Assembly: GCA_013399115.1 (NCBI GenBank)
Contig: VXAA01005193.1
Location: 634,661-698,660, forward strand
Direction: 5' to 3'
Length of the DNA stretch: 64,000 bases
DNA from: Anseranas semipalmata
Lineage: Eukaryota; Chordata; Aves; Anseriformes; Anseranatidae
Below, piece by piece: positions 13,001 to 26,561 of the stretch. Numbering within the stretch: the first letter of the stretch is position 1; each line of letters opens with the position of its first letter. The translations under genes were made by a program, and so were the position numbers. The notes under the pieces were generated by a model that searched no databases, had not been told where the DNA came from, and saw nothing but the letters and a program-made list of their open reading frames with translations.

Positions 13001-16000
13001 GACTTACAGCAACTGTTTTATGCTTTCTTCCAGGGGGGATAAGCACTTTGATACTGAACTTGGTTCCTAATTATTTGTGCCATTGAAAACAGCAATGTCT
13101 TAGAACAAAGTCAAAGTGGCAAAGTTCTACCTTTTCCCTAAAGGGGAAATGAAAGTGAGGAAAGCCCTGTCTTTTAGACTTGTTTTGAGGACTTCCAAAT
13201 GCTTCCAAATCTGCATCTTGTTTCGTTAAAGTAGAATTTCATGGAACAATTGTATGGCCTTCTCAAACCTGCCGTAGTCAAATCCTGTTTGAAGGGGAAC
13301 CGTCTCTACAAATTGAGCAGCAGAAGGAATCCTCTGCACTTTACCGCGTAATAGCTAATTCCTGAGAGCCTTTACTGTCTCTGCTGGATAAGTTAGTTGT
13401 TTTGGCTTGAATCCTTAAATATTATGGATTGAGTATATTTTAGCTTTTCTTTAGCTCTTAGCGATAATGAATCTTAGACTTATATAAAGATTATTTTATA
13501 CATATAAAGATTATCTTTCTCTCTGTTCCCCTGGGTTGTATTTTCTTTCCATGTTTGTTTAAGGAAACTTACTTAGTGTCAGCCACTAACACTGATACCG
13601 GACAGGTGGGTTGATAGGTATAAGAGAAATTAAGTTCATTTTTTCAGCTAAATAACTGTTTCACCATCAAAGTAACATTCTCTCATCTTTAAACTCAAAA
13701 ACACTTGTTTGGAGCTTCACTTGGTTTACAGAAGGAAAAAGTTTTTCTTTGTTTACCGAATGTAAAAAAATGTTCAGTGTAACAATGTAGTCAATTTCAT
13801 TGTTCTGATTTTTTTTGTTTTAAATAATTTTGTTGGAATAAATCAATTCTTTTATGTAATATTTTTTTTAACATAATTTTAGTCACTTCCCTGCCAGCTA
13901 CTTGAAATAATAGAGCCGGCTAAGGCTAGTTAGTGATCTTACTAAAAACCTGGTCTAACTGCTTCTGAAATGCTAAGGAATTGGGAGTATCATACTTACT
14001 AGGTGGTTTATGTGTTTGGAGTTAAAAACAGTGGTTTAAGTTTAATAAAAGAAAATAAAAAAAGAATTGCAAATTCACATACTTGAGTGCTGAGAACTCC
14101 TGGCATAACTAGACTGCTAATCAGAGGTAGATGGCTGTGGTGTGATCCAGATCCGGAGCTGTTTCCTTCTCAGATGATGTGGCTCTGCAACAGTAACATG
14201 ATTCTAAGACACACTAGGTGGTTCCTAGCATTTAAAGAAGGTTGTTAGGATCCGCCAATAAAGCACTGGTTAATTTGCATTTAGGACATGGTACATAGCT
14301 CTGATCAGTCACACTCAGAAAAGACTGAGTCTCTCAAAAGATCAAGGAAAGAAAAGAACTTAGTGTGATTATGCTCAAGTTGAGCTTGCCTTCTTAAAGG
14401 AGAATGAAAGAGAATTTGGCAAGTGAAGCCTAGGAAGAAATAAGAATAGTCTTTGCTGAGTGTTAGAGAGTATATGGGGGAGAGAAATAACACAAAATAA
14501 ATGCATCTAAGGGATAAATTTAGTACCAAAACTTGTTTGAAAATCAGAGGATGAGGTCTAGTCTTGAAAAATTAGTAGTAGGGAGAAACTCAGTGGTTCA
14601 AGATGGTCTTTTGTACAGTGGCATAAAAGGACTGTGTAAGATGATAAAATTGATCCCAGAGGCAAAAATTAAAGATGCACACCTGAGATTTCTTAGTTCT
14701 GGAACACCAGAAATCTTGGAGAAGGAGGATAACACAGCTGAGAAAAGATTTGATTGTTGTTTGTTATAACGTTTCCAATTTTACATATTCTGTTCTTCAG
14801 GGCTTCCACTGGTAGCCTGCAGGGAACAGGAGGGAATATGTATCTACTTATTTATTCCTTCTTGGTGCATAGTTTATATTCAGGTGTTTCACCCATGTGC
14901 TTCTGAAGCAGAGGCAATTTACCATTGACCAAAGGGTTTTGAGTGACGTATCTGGTTCTTCCTGTAGCAGTGGGAAAACAGGCCTGGCCTGCCACGTGGG
15001 TCTAGTGTCTGTGTTCACATTTAAATCAGTTTGTCCCAGTCCGATGGAGAAGGGACGGCAGAATTGTTTTTCTTTCTCCCCTCTGTATTCGTGAGGTGAA
15101 TATTTTCATCTAACACCCTCTGTAGTTTCAGGGAGCTATGGTGTGGCTGGCATCCTTGAATTCTGTTCTCTTGCTGTTGTGCTTTCAAGTTTTGTGTGTT
15201 TTTAAAACTCCACTCAAATTACATGAAAAGTGTTGATGAAATGTTTTTGGACCTTGTTTTGAATGGGTTCTTGTAATGCAAGAAATAGGATTAAATGTAG
15301 TATTGGACCTCTTATAAGGATATATTTTTATAAATACATTCATTTTAATAAAAGTAAAAGGTAGCAACTAGATACCTATGTTCACCCAGCAATTTGAAGT
15401 CAGAATCAGGCACATAACCAAAGTCTTCCTATTGGCAAGGTCACTTCATGACCTATATCTCCAAAATGGTGTGTGCAGGGTAGGGGGGCAGACCTATCTG
15501 GAAGGCACCGCTGTTTAATTAATCTAGGGAGGTTTGTAAATATTGTTGAGGTGATTGAACAACAACTGCAAAGATTATTTAAATAGTTGTGGTTTTTACT
15601 TTATAGAAATCAGTTTTCAAGGATGTATTAGTAATATTAGGTCGGCAAACTCTAAGTTCTTTGTAGTTTTTAAGTTTTGAATGACAGAATAGGCTGGCTA
15701 TTTTTTCCACAGTTTCCTAGAGAAATCTGGGAGCAGTTACTTTCCGTTAGTTTTGATGATCTTAAACTAAGGGTTTCATTTTTTTCCTTTTAGTAATACA
15801 TTTATGGAAAGAAAAAAAAATTACTCGTCTTCTACACGTTGACTTTAGTACAGCATTTGTTACTTCTTTGCAAGTTACTCTGAGCAGGTTATGGGCTACA
15901 AAAAGACATTCTAAAACCAGTGCTTAGTTGGTTGCAAAACAGTATGCAGAACTCAAATTAAAATTTTATTGCCATACAGATAGAATCTGTTAAGTGCAGC

Positions 16001-18121
16001 TAGGCTGCACAGCTTCATATTAAACCAACTCAGTATATTTCATTGTTTTGTAGTGTTTTTGGAGTTACATCGTGGAAAAATTTGCTTGGAGCAGAGGTAT
16101 AAAATACATTGGAACTTCTCTTTTTTTCCCTGCAATGTTTGTCAAGAATTTTTAAGTAGCTACTTTACACTGATTTGTATGTCTGTGTGGAAAAAGGATG
16201 CAAAATGTACTTGCTTCCTTTTTATTTTTCCGTTTTCTGTTTTTATCTATTTTAGTATATCCCAGCTGACAATTTTGTGGAGCTTTTTGTAGGGTGTGGT
16301 GAATTGCCCAGCCTGGCATGACTCTGGCCTTTTGGTACTGCCTGTAATTCTACTGCTTGTAGATAAATCAACTTGTACATTTACTAATAATTCTCTTCAT
16401 TACATGAAATTTTAACATTCCCACTTCTTGTGTACTATGAGTCAGTCTGCCTAAATCTATTTTTCCATACACATGGCTCACGTAGCATGCTGCTTTGTAC
16501 CTGTTACTGGAATTGCAAATATGGACTTGTAAGAAGATACAGCACAATGCCTCAGATGAAATTAGAAGTAACCATTCTGTGCCGTGCTCTAATGGCTTCG
16601 CTATAGGGCTGGCTCTTGGAACAGGTGGGCCTCATACCCAGTTTCTTGGCTTGCCAACTGACTTCTAGCCGATAGTTTAAATTCTCCATTTTCGTGACAC
16701 AGGTAGTGTAACTGAGTCGATGAGAGCTGCAATAAAAGAACTAGCTTAGTTTTGCTGGAAAGCCAAAAACCTGTTGTTACTGCTTATATGTGGAGTAACA
16801 GTGTTGCATTTTTTGTTTGGAGTTCTGAGATCCTTTATCATAGGAAAAGCTGTATTTTTTTTATTGACTGCCACCTTAGCTGAAGTATACTGAAACTATC
16901 AATCTCAAATGGAAATGAAAATAGGCCGTCTCACTCTTTGCCCCAGGCATTCAATTTTCGGAAGTTCATGGGCTCTGACCTTGTAGGTGCAGATTATTTT
17001 AAATAATTTATTGCGTGAATGAAAAAAATACAGAATTCAGTCCTTTCTTTATTTTTGATTTTTATTCACTGTTGGTGCTTGTGAGATTTTTAGAGTTGCC
17101 AGTTCAACTTCTTCATTTGACAGTAGCGTTGCTGAACTTCTCTTAGAAGTATAAAATCACTTAATAACTTTCAATCAAAAATGAGATTAATTTGGCAGAA
17201 TTCTCATTGCGGTAAAAGACAGTTATCAGAAGCACTTATCATTTTCTCTTCACTCCTATTCCTGGTCCTATTGTTAGTTTAATTGGTTTCCTATTTATTT
17301 TTCTTTTTGCTGACTTCCCCCATTTTGTCCCTTTCCTTAAAGTCAAGTTCACAAATTAGCTTTTTCAATATCCAATTTATATCTCAAAGTCTGCTATTTG
17401 CAGCTTTTGATTGCTTTTTCTATTAAATGGTCAGCAGTCAACATGTAGTTCAGTAATATACAACTGTTCTGAAGTAGTGAGACCACTGTTACAAAGTGAT
17501 GTAGTTACTCTGTGCCTTGATAACCCAAAAGTAAGATTTTATTTAAAATATACTTCATTATTATGTACAGTCTGTGTTATGTACAAACATAAATAAGTAG
17601 TACAGACCAGCTTCGTTTTCTTACATGTATTTTAAAGGTAGAGCCTATTTCTTTCCCTGTAGCAAATATTTCAGTTCAAGTAGTTTCCTATTTTAATTTT
17701 TGGCATCTGGGACTGGGTTTTAGGATCTTTGTCCTATCATTTCTCACAGTTTTTTTTTCTCTTCTAAAGCCTGGCTATATATATCCCAAGAATTACTCCA
17801 CTGCTTCCCCCCCCCTCACTTCCTGAGTTTGTTTCCCAGCCGCATTGAAGGCCTATACTTAACCTTTGTTTTTTTTTGGCAATGAAGCAGGCAGTTGCTA
17901 TTTTGTTGAACCTCAGTATAAAAAGAAGTTGTTCATGTGTATTAATTTCTGTTTTCATAAGAGTTGTGCCGTGTGTCAGTTGTCTAATCACAAATCATAT
18001 AAAATGGAGCAATTTTAATAATAAGAATGTTTACATGCATCTCTTGAATGCTTCACGTAGTAGACAAAGGATGAAAACACAGATAAAAACTAATGATCTT
18101 CTTTTCCTCTTCTATTTTCAG
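7098..18121. other. Non-coding interval
   Basis: Eleven kilobases of AT-rich DNA. No conserved protein, RNA gene or clear transposable element was recognised. The longest open frames are about 60-105 codons in mixed orientations, as expected by chance. One 67-codon minus-strand frame at 7970-8173 has a protein-like composition and is treated in the findings. The interval ends in a strong polypyrimidine tract leading to the candidate exon at 18122. Confidence 0.55.
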
Positions 18122-18198
18122 AGAATTAACTAGGCTTCAAAATGAAAGTGAGGAAGAAGAGTCCCTGAAAGTATTAATTTGAACGATGATTATTGCTG
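18122..18198 (+). other. FUT8: Candidate non-coding 5'UTR exon of FUT8
   Basis: A strong acceptor (CTTCTTTTCCTCTTCTATTTTCAG, described by its C/T-rich run at about 18098-18119 and AG at 18120-18121) precedes a 77-nt block. The block ends in CTG followed by the good donor GTAAGC at 18199. It is on the FUT8 strand, between the two CpG islands, about 20 kb before the ATG exon. It contains an ATG at 18142 opening a nine-codon frame (stop included) and another ATG at 18186 that would read across the junction into the next exon. The exon call rests on splice-site quality and size only; I cannot verify transcription or conservation here. Confidence 0.5.
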
Positions 18199-21100
18199 GT
18201 AAGCAAGCACTTCTCTTTCTCTGTGATATTGCCGCCACTGAGACAATAGCTAGATATGAAGAAACTAGATCAAGAGCTGTGCTACTGAAGTAACAACTGA
18301 AATCTGCCCTTCTGATGGTAAATGCATGTCAGCTGGAAAAAGCAAGCTTTACAGTAGAGAGGTCAGGTCCTTTGCTAGATGTTTTGTTGATCCAGTTTAC
18401 AAAGAATGCATTTTTATGTCAGATTATTGACAAAACTGGGTCAATCAGACACCCGTTTACCTTCCTTTTCTCCCTGCACACATTTCTCTCACTTTTCCTT
18501 TTTCCTATCCCCTCTAAAAAATGAAATTCTTTGATAGATACATTATGTATCCTCTGCCTTATGTATAAAGGCCTTATTTGGCAGTATTCTTGGGCCCTTT
18601 CATCTTTATCTGAATTGCAGATATTACACGCATTTCTCACAAATAAGCAACTGTAGAAGTGAGGCACATGCCTGATTCTCTCAGGTTTCTCTGTGAGAAC
18701 TGTGAGCAACTAGGCCATTGTTGTGTGCTCTGGGATATTCTAAAGCCAGTGCTAGATTTTCTCAAATGGTGACGTGTTTAAAACTTAGTATTACATATCC
18801 ATACACTTTAAAGGTCTATGCAGGGACTATAATAGACATTTAAATAAATGAATAATAAAAAGTGAATCTTAAAATAGCAACTGTTCTTTCTGAAAATTGA
18901 TTACAGTGAAATGAACTTCACTGAAATGTGGATTGAGGTGTGAACTTAGAATCCAAGCATGTTACGACATCATTCTTTTTTGATGCAACTGTAGGAAAGA
19001 CTGTTGTGATCAGTATCATTAATATTCTGAATTATGCTAAGGATAAGAAGGTTGTGAAAGTTTCTTGAACTTTCAAAATTAAACAAATTAGACAACCAGC
19101 CCAAAGCAAATTTGTTGCAGATGAGATGCTTTTACTGTTCACCCAACTTCAGTAATGATTGTGAATTAATCTGAAGACAGCTAAAGTACTTTGAATTATA
19201 ATGATCTATTTATACAGTCATAACTCTTGAAGTACTTTGTTAGCTTAAGAATTTAATGGATGGTTTTTAATAATAAAAAAGAAAAAAGAAAAAAAGGCAT
19301 AAATAGTTCTGAGGATCTCATGGCCAGGACAGAACAAAGGGTACGGTGGTAGCTTTCCAAGCATCCAGTTAGGTTTCCTGAAACTGGGTTTGGCATTGTT
19401 AATGTCCTGCTGTTGCTGAAAGAAGTTGTTTCCATTTCCTGAGCCCTGCTCTCACTTCATCTTACTCAGTCTCTGACTCCTGCTTGTGAACTGCTCTATC
19501 TCACACACCCAGCAAAAAGGTGACTATTTTTTTTCCCACCTAGTGAGTTGGATCAGCTCAGATAAGAGTTCAGAAAGTGTTAAAATGGGGCAAAGGAAGA
19601 AATGAGAATGTGTAGGTAGGAGCAATGAGCGTGGGAGCATAACCTGTCCCTTTAGGCAGCAGCATGTTAGAAGGTTGGTCCAGCAGTTTGTGGAAAGGCT
19701 GTATCAAAGTTACGAGAGCAGAAATAGCCAACTTTACTCGTGAGTAGAACAGGGACAGCTTCTGTGACAGCATTAGATTAGAACCGGGTAATCTCGCCAG
19801 ATCTTTCCCAGTCCTTGCTGTTGGTAGAAGTGACCTGTCAGTGCTGAATAGAAACGATGATTCACAGGGAATATATTTTTGTAAAACTCTTAGCAGATAA
19901 CTAGAAAAGCAGTAATACCCCCCATGTGTGAAATATCTGTGTGCTCCACGCCCTGGAAATGAAAGAAAAAAACATAAGAACTTGCATGACCCTTGCAAAC
20001 CTCATTCCTTATCAGAATTGGCTGGTCGCTTGTACATGGTGTTGTATAATTTTGTAACACAGCAATTGGTCTGTATCTTGTTTTACAGTTTTTGTGTTCC
20101 TGTTTGGCTTTTTATTTGACCTTTATTTTTTATTTTTTGTTTACCCGAAACATTTTCACGTAATGGTCTAAGTAACTTTTGATCTTGAATGCATCTAATT
20201 TTAAATTTAAATATTCCAGATCTTAACCATTGATTGTGAATTGGGCAGGATTAGAGAAGTTATCCTAGTGGATACTGTTTGGCTATAAATTAATATTTTC
20301 ATAGTGCCTGAAAAATAAAATTTCAAATATCATTTATAATATGACCAGTTGAATGACTGTAACTTGTTCCTGCCAAATGTCTGTCTGTCACAAACCTACA
20401 TATGTATGCAGCATATGATCTTCATTTGGAAATTACATACAAAGGAAAACCTGTATCAACATGAGAATTTAACTTTTGTGATAGCATATTTGGATCCACC
20501 TTCTGAGCCTATTCCAAATTCTTTAGTCTGTAAACATGTTCCCCGTGACCCGTTCTTTGTGTTTTTGTTTTGGTGGTTGTCAGCTAGAAAGGTGGAAAAA
20601 GATAAAAATGCTCCTGTCAGATGTGGATAAATGCCAAGGTTACATCCACATCCAGAATATAGAAATATTCTGTAGTTACTTTGGCTTTCTTTATTTTTAA
20701 AGAATGATGTAATCATACTACCCTGATAATTCAGTACTTCATTGTGTCTATATTTTGATTATTAAATGGTGGCTAATAAACTCTTCAGAAATTGGCAGAA
20801 CATGTTAACTTAGAAAGGTCTTCATTTAATTGTTTTTGCACTTCAGTCGTGTCCTGTTTTGGTTTTGAAGAAATGTTGAAATAACCAAGTTCTAAAGGGA
20901 ATGAGACAAATTAAATGCCTCACCAATTATAGGGTGATTCATTTGAAATTGAATAACTGTTAAGTTGCTTGGTAAGCTGGGCTTATTTGAAGAACTTGTA
21001 TTTGGATAGAATCAAATGTGTGGTCCCAAGTCGAGAGACTAACATTGTAGATTGCACTTACAGATAGAGACAGTATTTTGGAATAAAACAATGGTGGGAT

Positions 21101-21288
21101 GGATGGGAGGGGAGGTGATATTGCTGTGTACAGTGTTAATGGGCTGTGGTGGGCATGTCATGATAAGGTCTGAGGTCTAGTCTTCAAAAGTAATTGTAGA
21201 AAGTAGGAAGGGGTTTAGAAAAGAGCTATAAGAGTCATTCAAAGTCTGGGGAAGTGTATTTCATTTTAGAGATTTAAGAAGCTTATTC

Positions 21289-21320
21289 TAGTTACCAAAC
21301 ACTGGTATGTTTGGTAACTA
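21289..21320. repeat. Perfect 12-bp inverted repeat
   Basis: TAGTTACCAAAC at 21289-21300 is perfectly complementary to GTTTGGTAACTA at 21309-21320, with an 8-nt loop. It could form a short hairpin. It is too short for a typical microRNA precursor, and no function is assigned. Confidence 0.85.
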
Positions 21321-22150
21321 AATAGTTGATCAATTTATCTGGGAACTTGTCATTCTAATTTCATGTGTATAAATCAGATGGATGGATGTAGTAAAATATA
21401 TGCCTTACCTCAGACAAAATGTGTGGTTCTGATGCAAAAATTATGAGTTTCAATGATCATTGGATTTCAGTGATCAGTCTATGGGATGTCAGGTTATGTT
21501 GGAGACAGTATTAATACATTCTGTATAAACAATACCTCCCCCTGCCCTGCAAGCTTTTTAAATTAACCCTAGCAATACTTAGTTCAACATAAATTCTGGA
21601 AGGCATTGTGACTGGAGCAATTAACCTTCATTCATACTACATAAAAATATGCTTAAAAGTGGCTGAGCTTTAAATAGACTTTTTATTAGAAATATACTCT
21701 TGATATAGCCATGATTTTTACACCAATTTATTGAAATAGGAAGAAAATCTGTAGGTATATTGGTAGCAAAGCCCACAATTCAACATTTTGATCTTAATAA
21801 TAACACGATGACTTTGCGTATCTCAGTTTCAGAACTCAGCTCTCAATGATAAAGCTGAATTTTGTATTAAAAAAAATGTTTTGCAAATGAAAAAGTCTGC
21901 TACTGACATTGTTTCACTCTATAGATGCCATATTCTCTGTGTCATGAAAATCTTCCACTGATATGCCTCACAGTGTTATTTTGCAGCAATTGGCTACAAT
22001 TTCAATTGCTTAATGGTTACTGTGATGGGAATCAAGCTGCGATCTTTAAAACTAACTGATATGTTCTGGGTAACTTTTTTCCTGCTACAGGCCTTATGCT
22101 GCAGTCTGTGTAATGTAAACTGCACAAATCTTTTCAGCATGTGTGAACTG

Positions 22151-22275
22151 TAGAATCAGGCTGGCTGCAAGGGACTTCCATTTAGTCAGCCCTGCAATTG
22201 CAGCTCCAGTTAGAGCGGTTTGCTCAAAGCCTTGTCCTGTCTGGACAAGAGTGGAGATTCCCAACGTGAGGTTGT
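22151..22275 (-). mobile_element. CR1 LINE 3' fragment, diverged
   Basis: In + orientation it reads TAGAATCAGGCTGGCTGCAA, GGGACTTCC, then GTTAGAGCGGTTTGCTCAAA, GCCTTGTCC and GGAGATTCCCAAC. This parallels the reverse complement of the avian CR1 3' terminus (AGAATC...GGAAGGGACC...GGTTGCTCAAAGCC...GTCCAG...GGAGA). Many substitutions indicate an old copy. The outer boundaries are approximate. Confidence 0.7.
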
Positions 22276-24024
22276 GATACAGTTTCATACTGTCTCTGTT
22301 TGGACTATGTTAGGAACATTGTGAGTGGCTGTGGACTTCTTTCCAGACCGAGAAGAGGGTACCAAAGTAACATCTGTGAAAATAAATTCACTGAACGGGG
22401 ACATGCCAGAGGATACAGACCCTTAGAGAAAACAAGGAGACTTTTGATACCAATGTGAAGCCTGACAAATGGGTAAAGGGAATGCAGGGAGGTAGTTTGT
22501 ATTTACTTCTTTTCTGTTCTTGCAGAAGCCTGATGTTCTCTCTTCCTCCCACCCCCAGACTTCTGGTTATAGCTCTGATAAGAAAAGGAAACAAAAAAAT
22601 TAGCTCTCAAAGTATCTTAAACCTAGTTGGCCATAAAAAGCCCATGAAACTGCTCATAAGCTATGGCTTATGGCTAAGCTTCTGGCAACAAGATAGAGTT
22701 TCTGCTTTTGTATTACTAAAATGGTTGATTGTGAACATAAATATGTTGAAACTGAGACCATAAAAATAAAATACATTGGAGATTTGAAATACTCTGTGAA
22801 AGCAAGATAGTAATTAGTTGGCCAAACTTTTTTTTTTAAGCCAGATTTTGGAAAGTGTACTGGCAATATGAATAATACAAAGACAGTTCTTGTTTTTCTT
22901 TTTGTGCTGTTTCAGAAAAGTTTTGAGCAGATGCCTTTTCCATGCCACAATTGCCGTCAAAATAAGACAGCAGCCATAATCACCCCTGCCTCTAAAATTC
23001 TGGCAATCATTAGCATGCTATTTCTACATTTGTATCTTCAGCTACTCATCAGTTCACCCTGCAGCCTTTTTGTATCTGTAAGCTGTGCTAAATGGTATAC
23101 AGTTCTCTTGTGAGCGGTGGCAAACCACTCCTGAAACAAACTGATTTAATTCAAAGAGATTCTCATAGGAAAACTATAATGGTGCTTGTTTTTTTTTTCT
23201 TTCTTTTTTTACCCTCTCTTGTTTAACGTGGCAAATGAAATAAATCTGTGTTTTTCGTCGGTGGCCTTTGGCTGAGGTATCAGATGCCTGAAAGACTGAT
23301 TTTGATTAGGAAAAAGGAAGAAATATCTTAGGAAATGATTTTCTGAGCTTCTCAGGTGGTATGAAGGCTGCCCAGCAAGCGGAGATGAGGCATGATGCAT
23401 TCGAGGCAGTGCAACAGGACTGTATATAGTCCACTTGGGAAGGAAAAAAGGAAGAAGGGTCGGCATTGACTTTGAAGATGGACCTGAGACCTTATTTCAT
23501 TGCTGAGGGAATGAGCACGTTGCAGAATATTACAGAGCAATACCAGTACAGTTCTCAGTACCGTGTTCCCCTTTGCCAACAGCTTATCAACATAGCCTTA
23601 CCATTACCAAAGTCAGCATATTACTGGTAATGTTTTACCCTTTGTCACATGTCCTATGTAAAATACAATGTGTAACAGTAACAGAAATATTAATTTCTGT
23701 GAAATCCATCCTCACCTCAAGGCATTACCAGCTTCCTTCCTCCCAACCATGTTAGTATTAATGATATTCTTTTTTTAACTATAGAAAAATACTCCTTTCT
23801 CTTCCATGTTTAAAATTGGCTTAGAAAGGCAGAACTGGTATATGTCTCTTCACTCTTGATCTATCCCATTTTAGAAGTTCCATTGCCTTAAATTGTTCTT
23901 TTTCCTGCATGTTATTGCAGGAATTGCATGAATTGCAGTGCTGCACAGGAGGTCATATATTTTACGGTTCTTTATATGTGATAATAGCTATTTACTTCAG
24001 CTTTCCCATATCAAGTTGATTATT

Positions 24025-24258
24025 TGATTATTATCAAGGAGGAAATTCTTCACTATATAAGGGTGTTGAGGCACTGGAACAGGTTGCCCAGAGAAGCTGT
24101 GGATGCCCCTTCCCTGGAGGTGTTCAAGGCCAGGTTGGATGGGGCTTTGAGCAACCTGGTCTAGTGGGAGGTGTCCCTGCCCATGGCGGGGGGGTTGGAA
24201 CTAGAGGATCTTTCAGGTCCCTTCCAACCCAAACCATTCGATGATTCTTGTGATTTGG
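24025..24258 (+). mobile_element. CR1 LINE 3' fragment
   Basis: The element begins near GGAGGAAATTCTTCACTA and continues through GGCACTGGAACAGGTTGCCC and TTCAAGGCCAGGTTGGATGG. It ends with CTTCCAACCCAAACCATTCG and ATGATTCTTGTGATT, a decayed version of the CR1 terminal octamer repeat. It therefore holds the last part of ORF2 and the 3'UTR only, with heavy 5' truncation. It closely resembles the minus-strand copy at 63309-63715 and probably belongs to a related subfamily. Confidence 0.93.
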
Positions 24259-25614
24259 TGACTGATAGTAGCCTGGGACTGCAAACTTCCAGAGGGCAAT
24301 CATTCCATTTTTCCCTGTTGTCAAATGACTTTGACTGTTGTCAGTGGTGTTACGTGGCAGTTGTATTGCATGAATGTAAACTTCTGTATCAGAAGGATGT
24401 GAGGGGATTGCTCATTGTCCTATAACTGTAATAGTGAATGATCTTATAACTCAGTGCTTTTTTTCACGGGCCCAAAAGCACCACTCAGCACTGTGCAGCT
24501 GGCCCATGAATGCTTGCAGCAGTTGGTGATTTTTATGCGCCATCTGTATCATGCACCCTTTCTCCTTGATTATCTTGTCTTCATTTCGGCATGATTTGGT
24601 AGTTGTTGAAGTCAAGTAAATATGGCAAAATTAAGTATGCTATTGTTATATGTGCATAATATTCATCTGAGAAGGATTCATGTTTCTTCTGGAGGATGGC
24701 AGAATGAAAACTGGTGTGGGGAGCCACATAGTTTTAAGAGGGGCACACTAAAAAGCAATGAATGGAGTTGTGGGAACTCTGAGTTTTCATAATTCCCTGA
24801 ATGCTGTGATTAGTATCCCACAGAGCATTGTAGAACCAGCTATTAATCATATCTTAGGCAGTGATAACAATGGCTCTGAAACGTCACCTGTATTGCGCAT
24901 CTTTCTGTTGATGCAAAATCTTGTGAACAAGAGCTGGAACGCTGGCAAAACCAAGTGTGTGTGTGCTGTAATGTGTCAGTATTAGCAGCAGTATGACAAC
25001 TGATGCTTTCTTAAATAAAACTTTTTCTAGTGTAGCAATACTATTAGAATAGGTTGTTTATGATGTTTGTATTCCTCTTACTAAACCATTTCTATTTTAA
25101 ATTAACATCCAGATTAAAGATGCTTACACTAATTTTGTCCCACTGGTTTAATTTAATCAATTTCTCTATTTTTTTTTTTTTCAGTCTGCCACTCTCCATA
25201 TTTTGTTACCATTTTGTAGCATTGTTTCCTGTTTTTCCTAGGATACTTCAGAAAACTAATTTACGTGTACTTGGAATCTGTGTTTTTCAGTTCATAATTG
25301 TTGTTATTAACTAGTAGATAATTCTTGAACTGTGTTGTGGTATGAAATGATTTATGTGTGAACCTGACTTACTAAGCTTTGTGGGAGGGCAAAAGTTAAT
25401 TAATGCTGATACTTCTGAAATTATTTTTGCACAAACTGAAAATTGAACAGTCATTCTACATCAGTGCTTTGTAATATATTTGTCACAATACAGTTCTGAA
25501 AACTGCTTCTGTTCTGAAACATACACTTTGAATCAAAAGAAGTAGCATGTACATTTACTCCGAACATACTACAGATCAATAAATCAGAACTATTCAACTG
25601 ATCCCTACATTTTT

Positions 25615-25680
25615 CACAGAATCACAGAATCCTTTAGGTTGGAAGAGACCTTCAAGATCACCTAGTCCAACCTATGACCT
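25615..25680 (-). mobile_element. Very short CR1 LINE 3' end
   Basis: CACAGAATCACAGAATCC, then GGTTGGAAGAGACCTTCAAG and ATCACCTAGTCCAACCTATG, is the reverse complement of the CR1 3' terminus. About 66 bp remain, a typical extreme 5' truncation. Confidence 0.9.
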
Positions 25681-26541
25681 TATATTCTTTAGTTTTTGTT
25701 GTTCAGTACAATAGCATCATTCCAGGGAATGTCACTAGGATGTGCCCCGTGTAAAATAATCTCTTGAGTTTGGGAGCATTTTACAGCAGCATTAATATTA
25801 GAGTTCATTATTATTTTGGTGCCTCACTATAGCAGGGAACATAGCACAAAGCAAGGCCAAGAAAAAGGAAAACTCATGCTCTGTTCACAAAATTACTGGA
25901 ATGCAATTCATGCATTCTCATGGCTTCAGGGAGTATCTTAATAACATAAGTGCTCCCACCCCCTCACTCTGCTTGTGTTTCTTCCACATGCCTTTTGGAG
26001 CAATGATCTCTCAGGCTTGAGCTTTGTAAATCCCTCAAATTTTTCATGTTTTTTTTTTTTTTTCCCATTTGTCTGGTATTGAAGGATTGCTCATTCCCTA
26101 CATCTCATTCTTTCCTTTGCATTTACTCATTCATAATTTAGTAATTGGTTGTAAACAAATCATCTGGAGATGGAGTTGATGACAGAGAGCATGAGATATT
26201 TTCCTGGTGCATGTCAAATACAATTGTTAGGTTCTGTATGACTTCCTGAAATCTGTGGATCTTCTCTAGCTCTGTATGCACTGCCATTCAAAACAGGCTA
26301 CAGAGAAGCATCAGAAGAATTAACTGACTGATCATTTGAACAGAATGTTGTTACAAATTAGTACTCCCATGCAGGTATGCTCTGTCCAAATCCCCTTTCC
26401 TTGTACTCTCACCAAGTCATTGCGACTTTTGCTAGTGTCTTCACTAACATTATTAGTTATTTAGTATTTCAACAGGATCTTAATCTCTGCTATTTCTTTA
26501 GTGACCTTAAAAGCAAGTATGTGCCCACATGCATACAATGG

Positions 26542-26561
26542 TTTTTTTTTTTTTTTTTTTT
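26542..26561. repeat. Poly-T tract (20 T)
   Basis: Uninterrupted T homopolymer in non-coding DNA; nothing recognisable is attached to it. Confidence 0.85.

Noticed and set aside
14533..14769. 78-codon + strand ORF with many charged residues
   Set aside because: Considered as a retrogene remnant, but no family was recognised and no poly-A tail or flanking duplication is visible.
19570..19998. 142-codon minus-strand ORF, the longest outside repeats
   Set aside because: No recognisable domain, biased residue make-up, no splice or promoter support. A frame of this length is expected about once by chance in 64 kb.
26542..26561. Poly-T tracts (7071, 26542, 42615, 50588) as reversed poly-A tails of retrogenes
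   Set aside because: No gene-like or SINE-like sequence adjoins them and no target-site duplication is evident.
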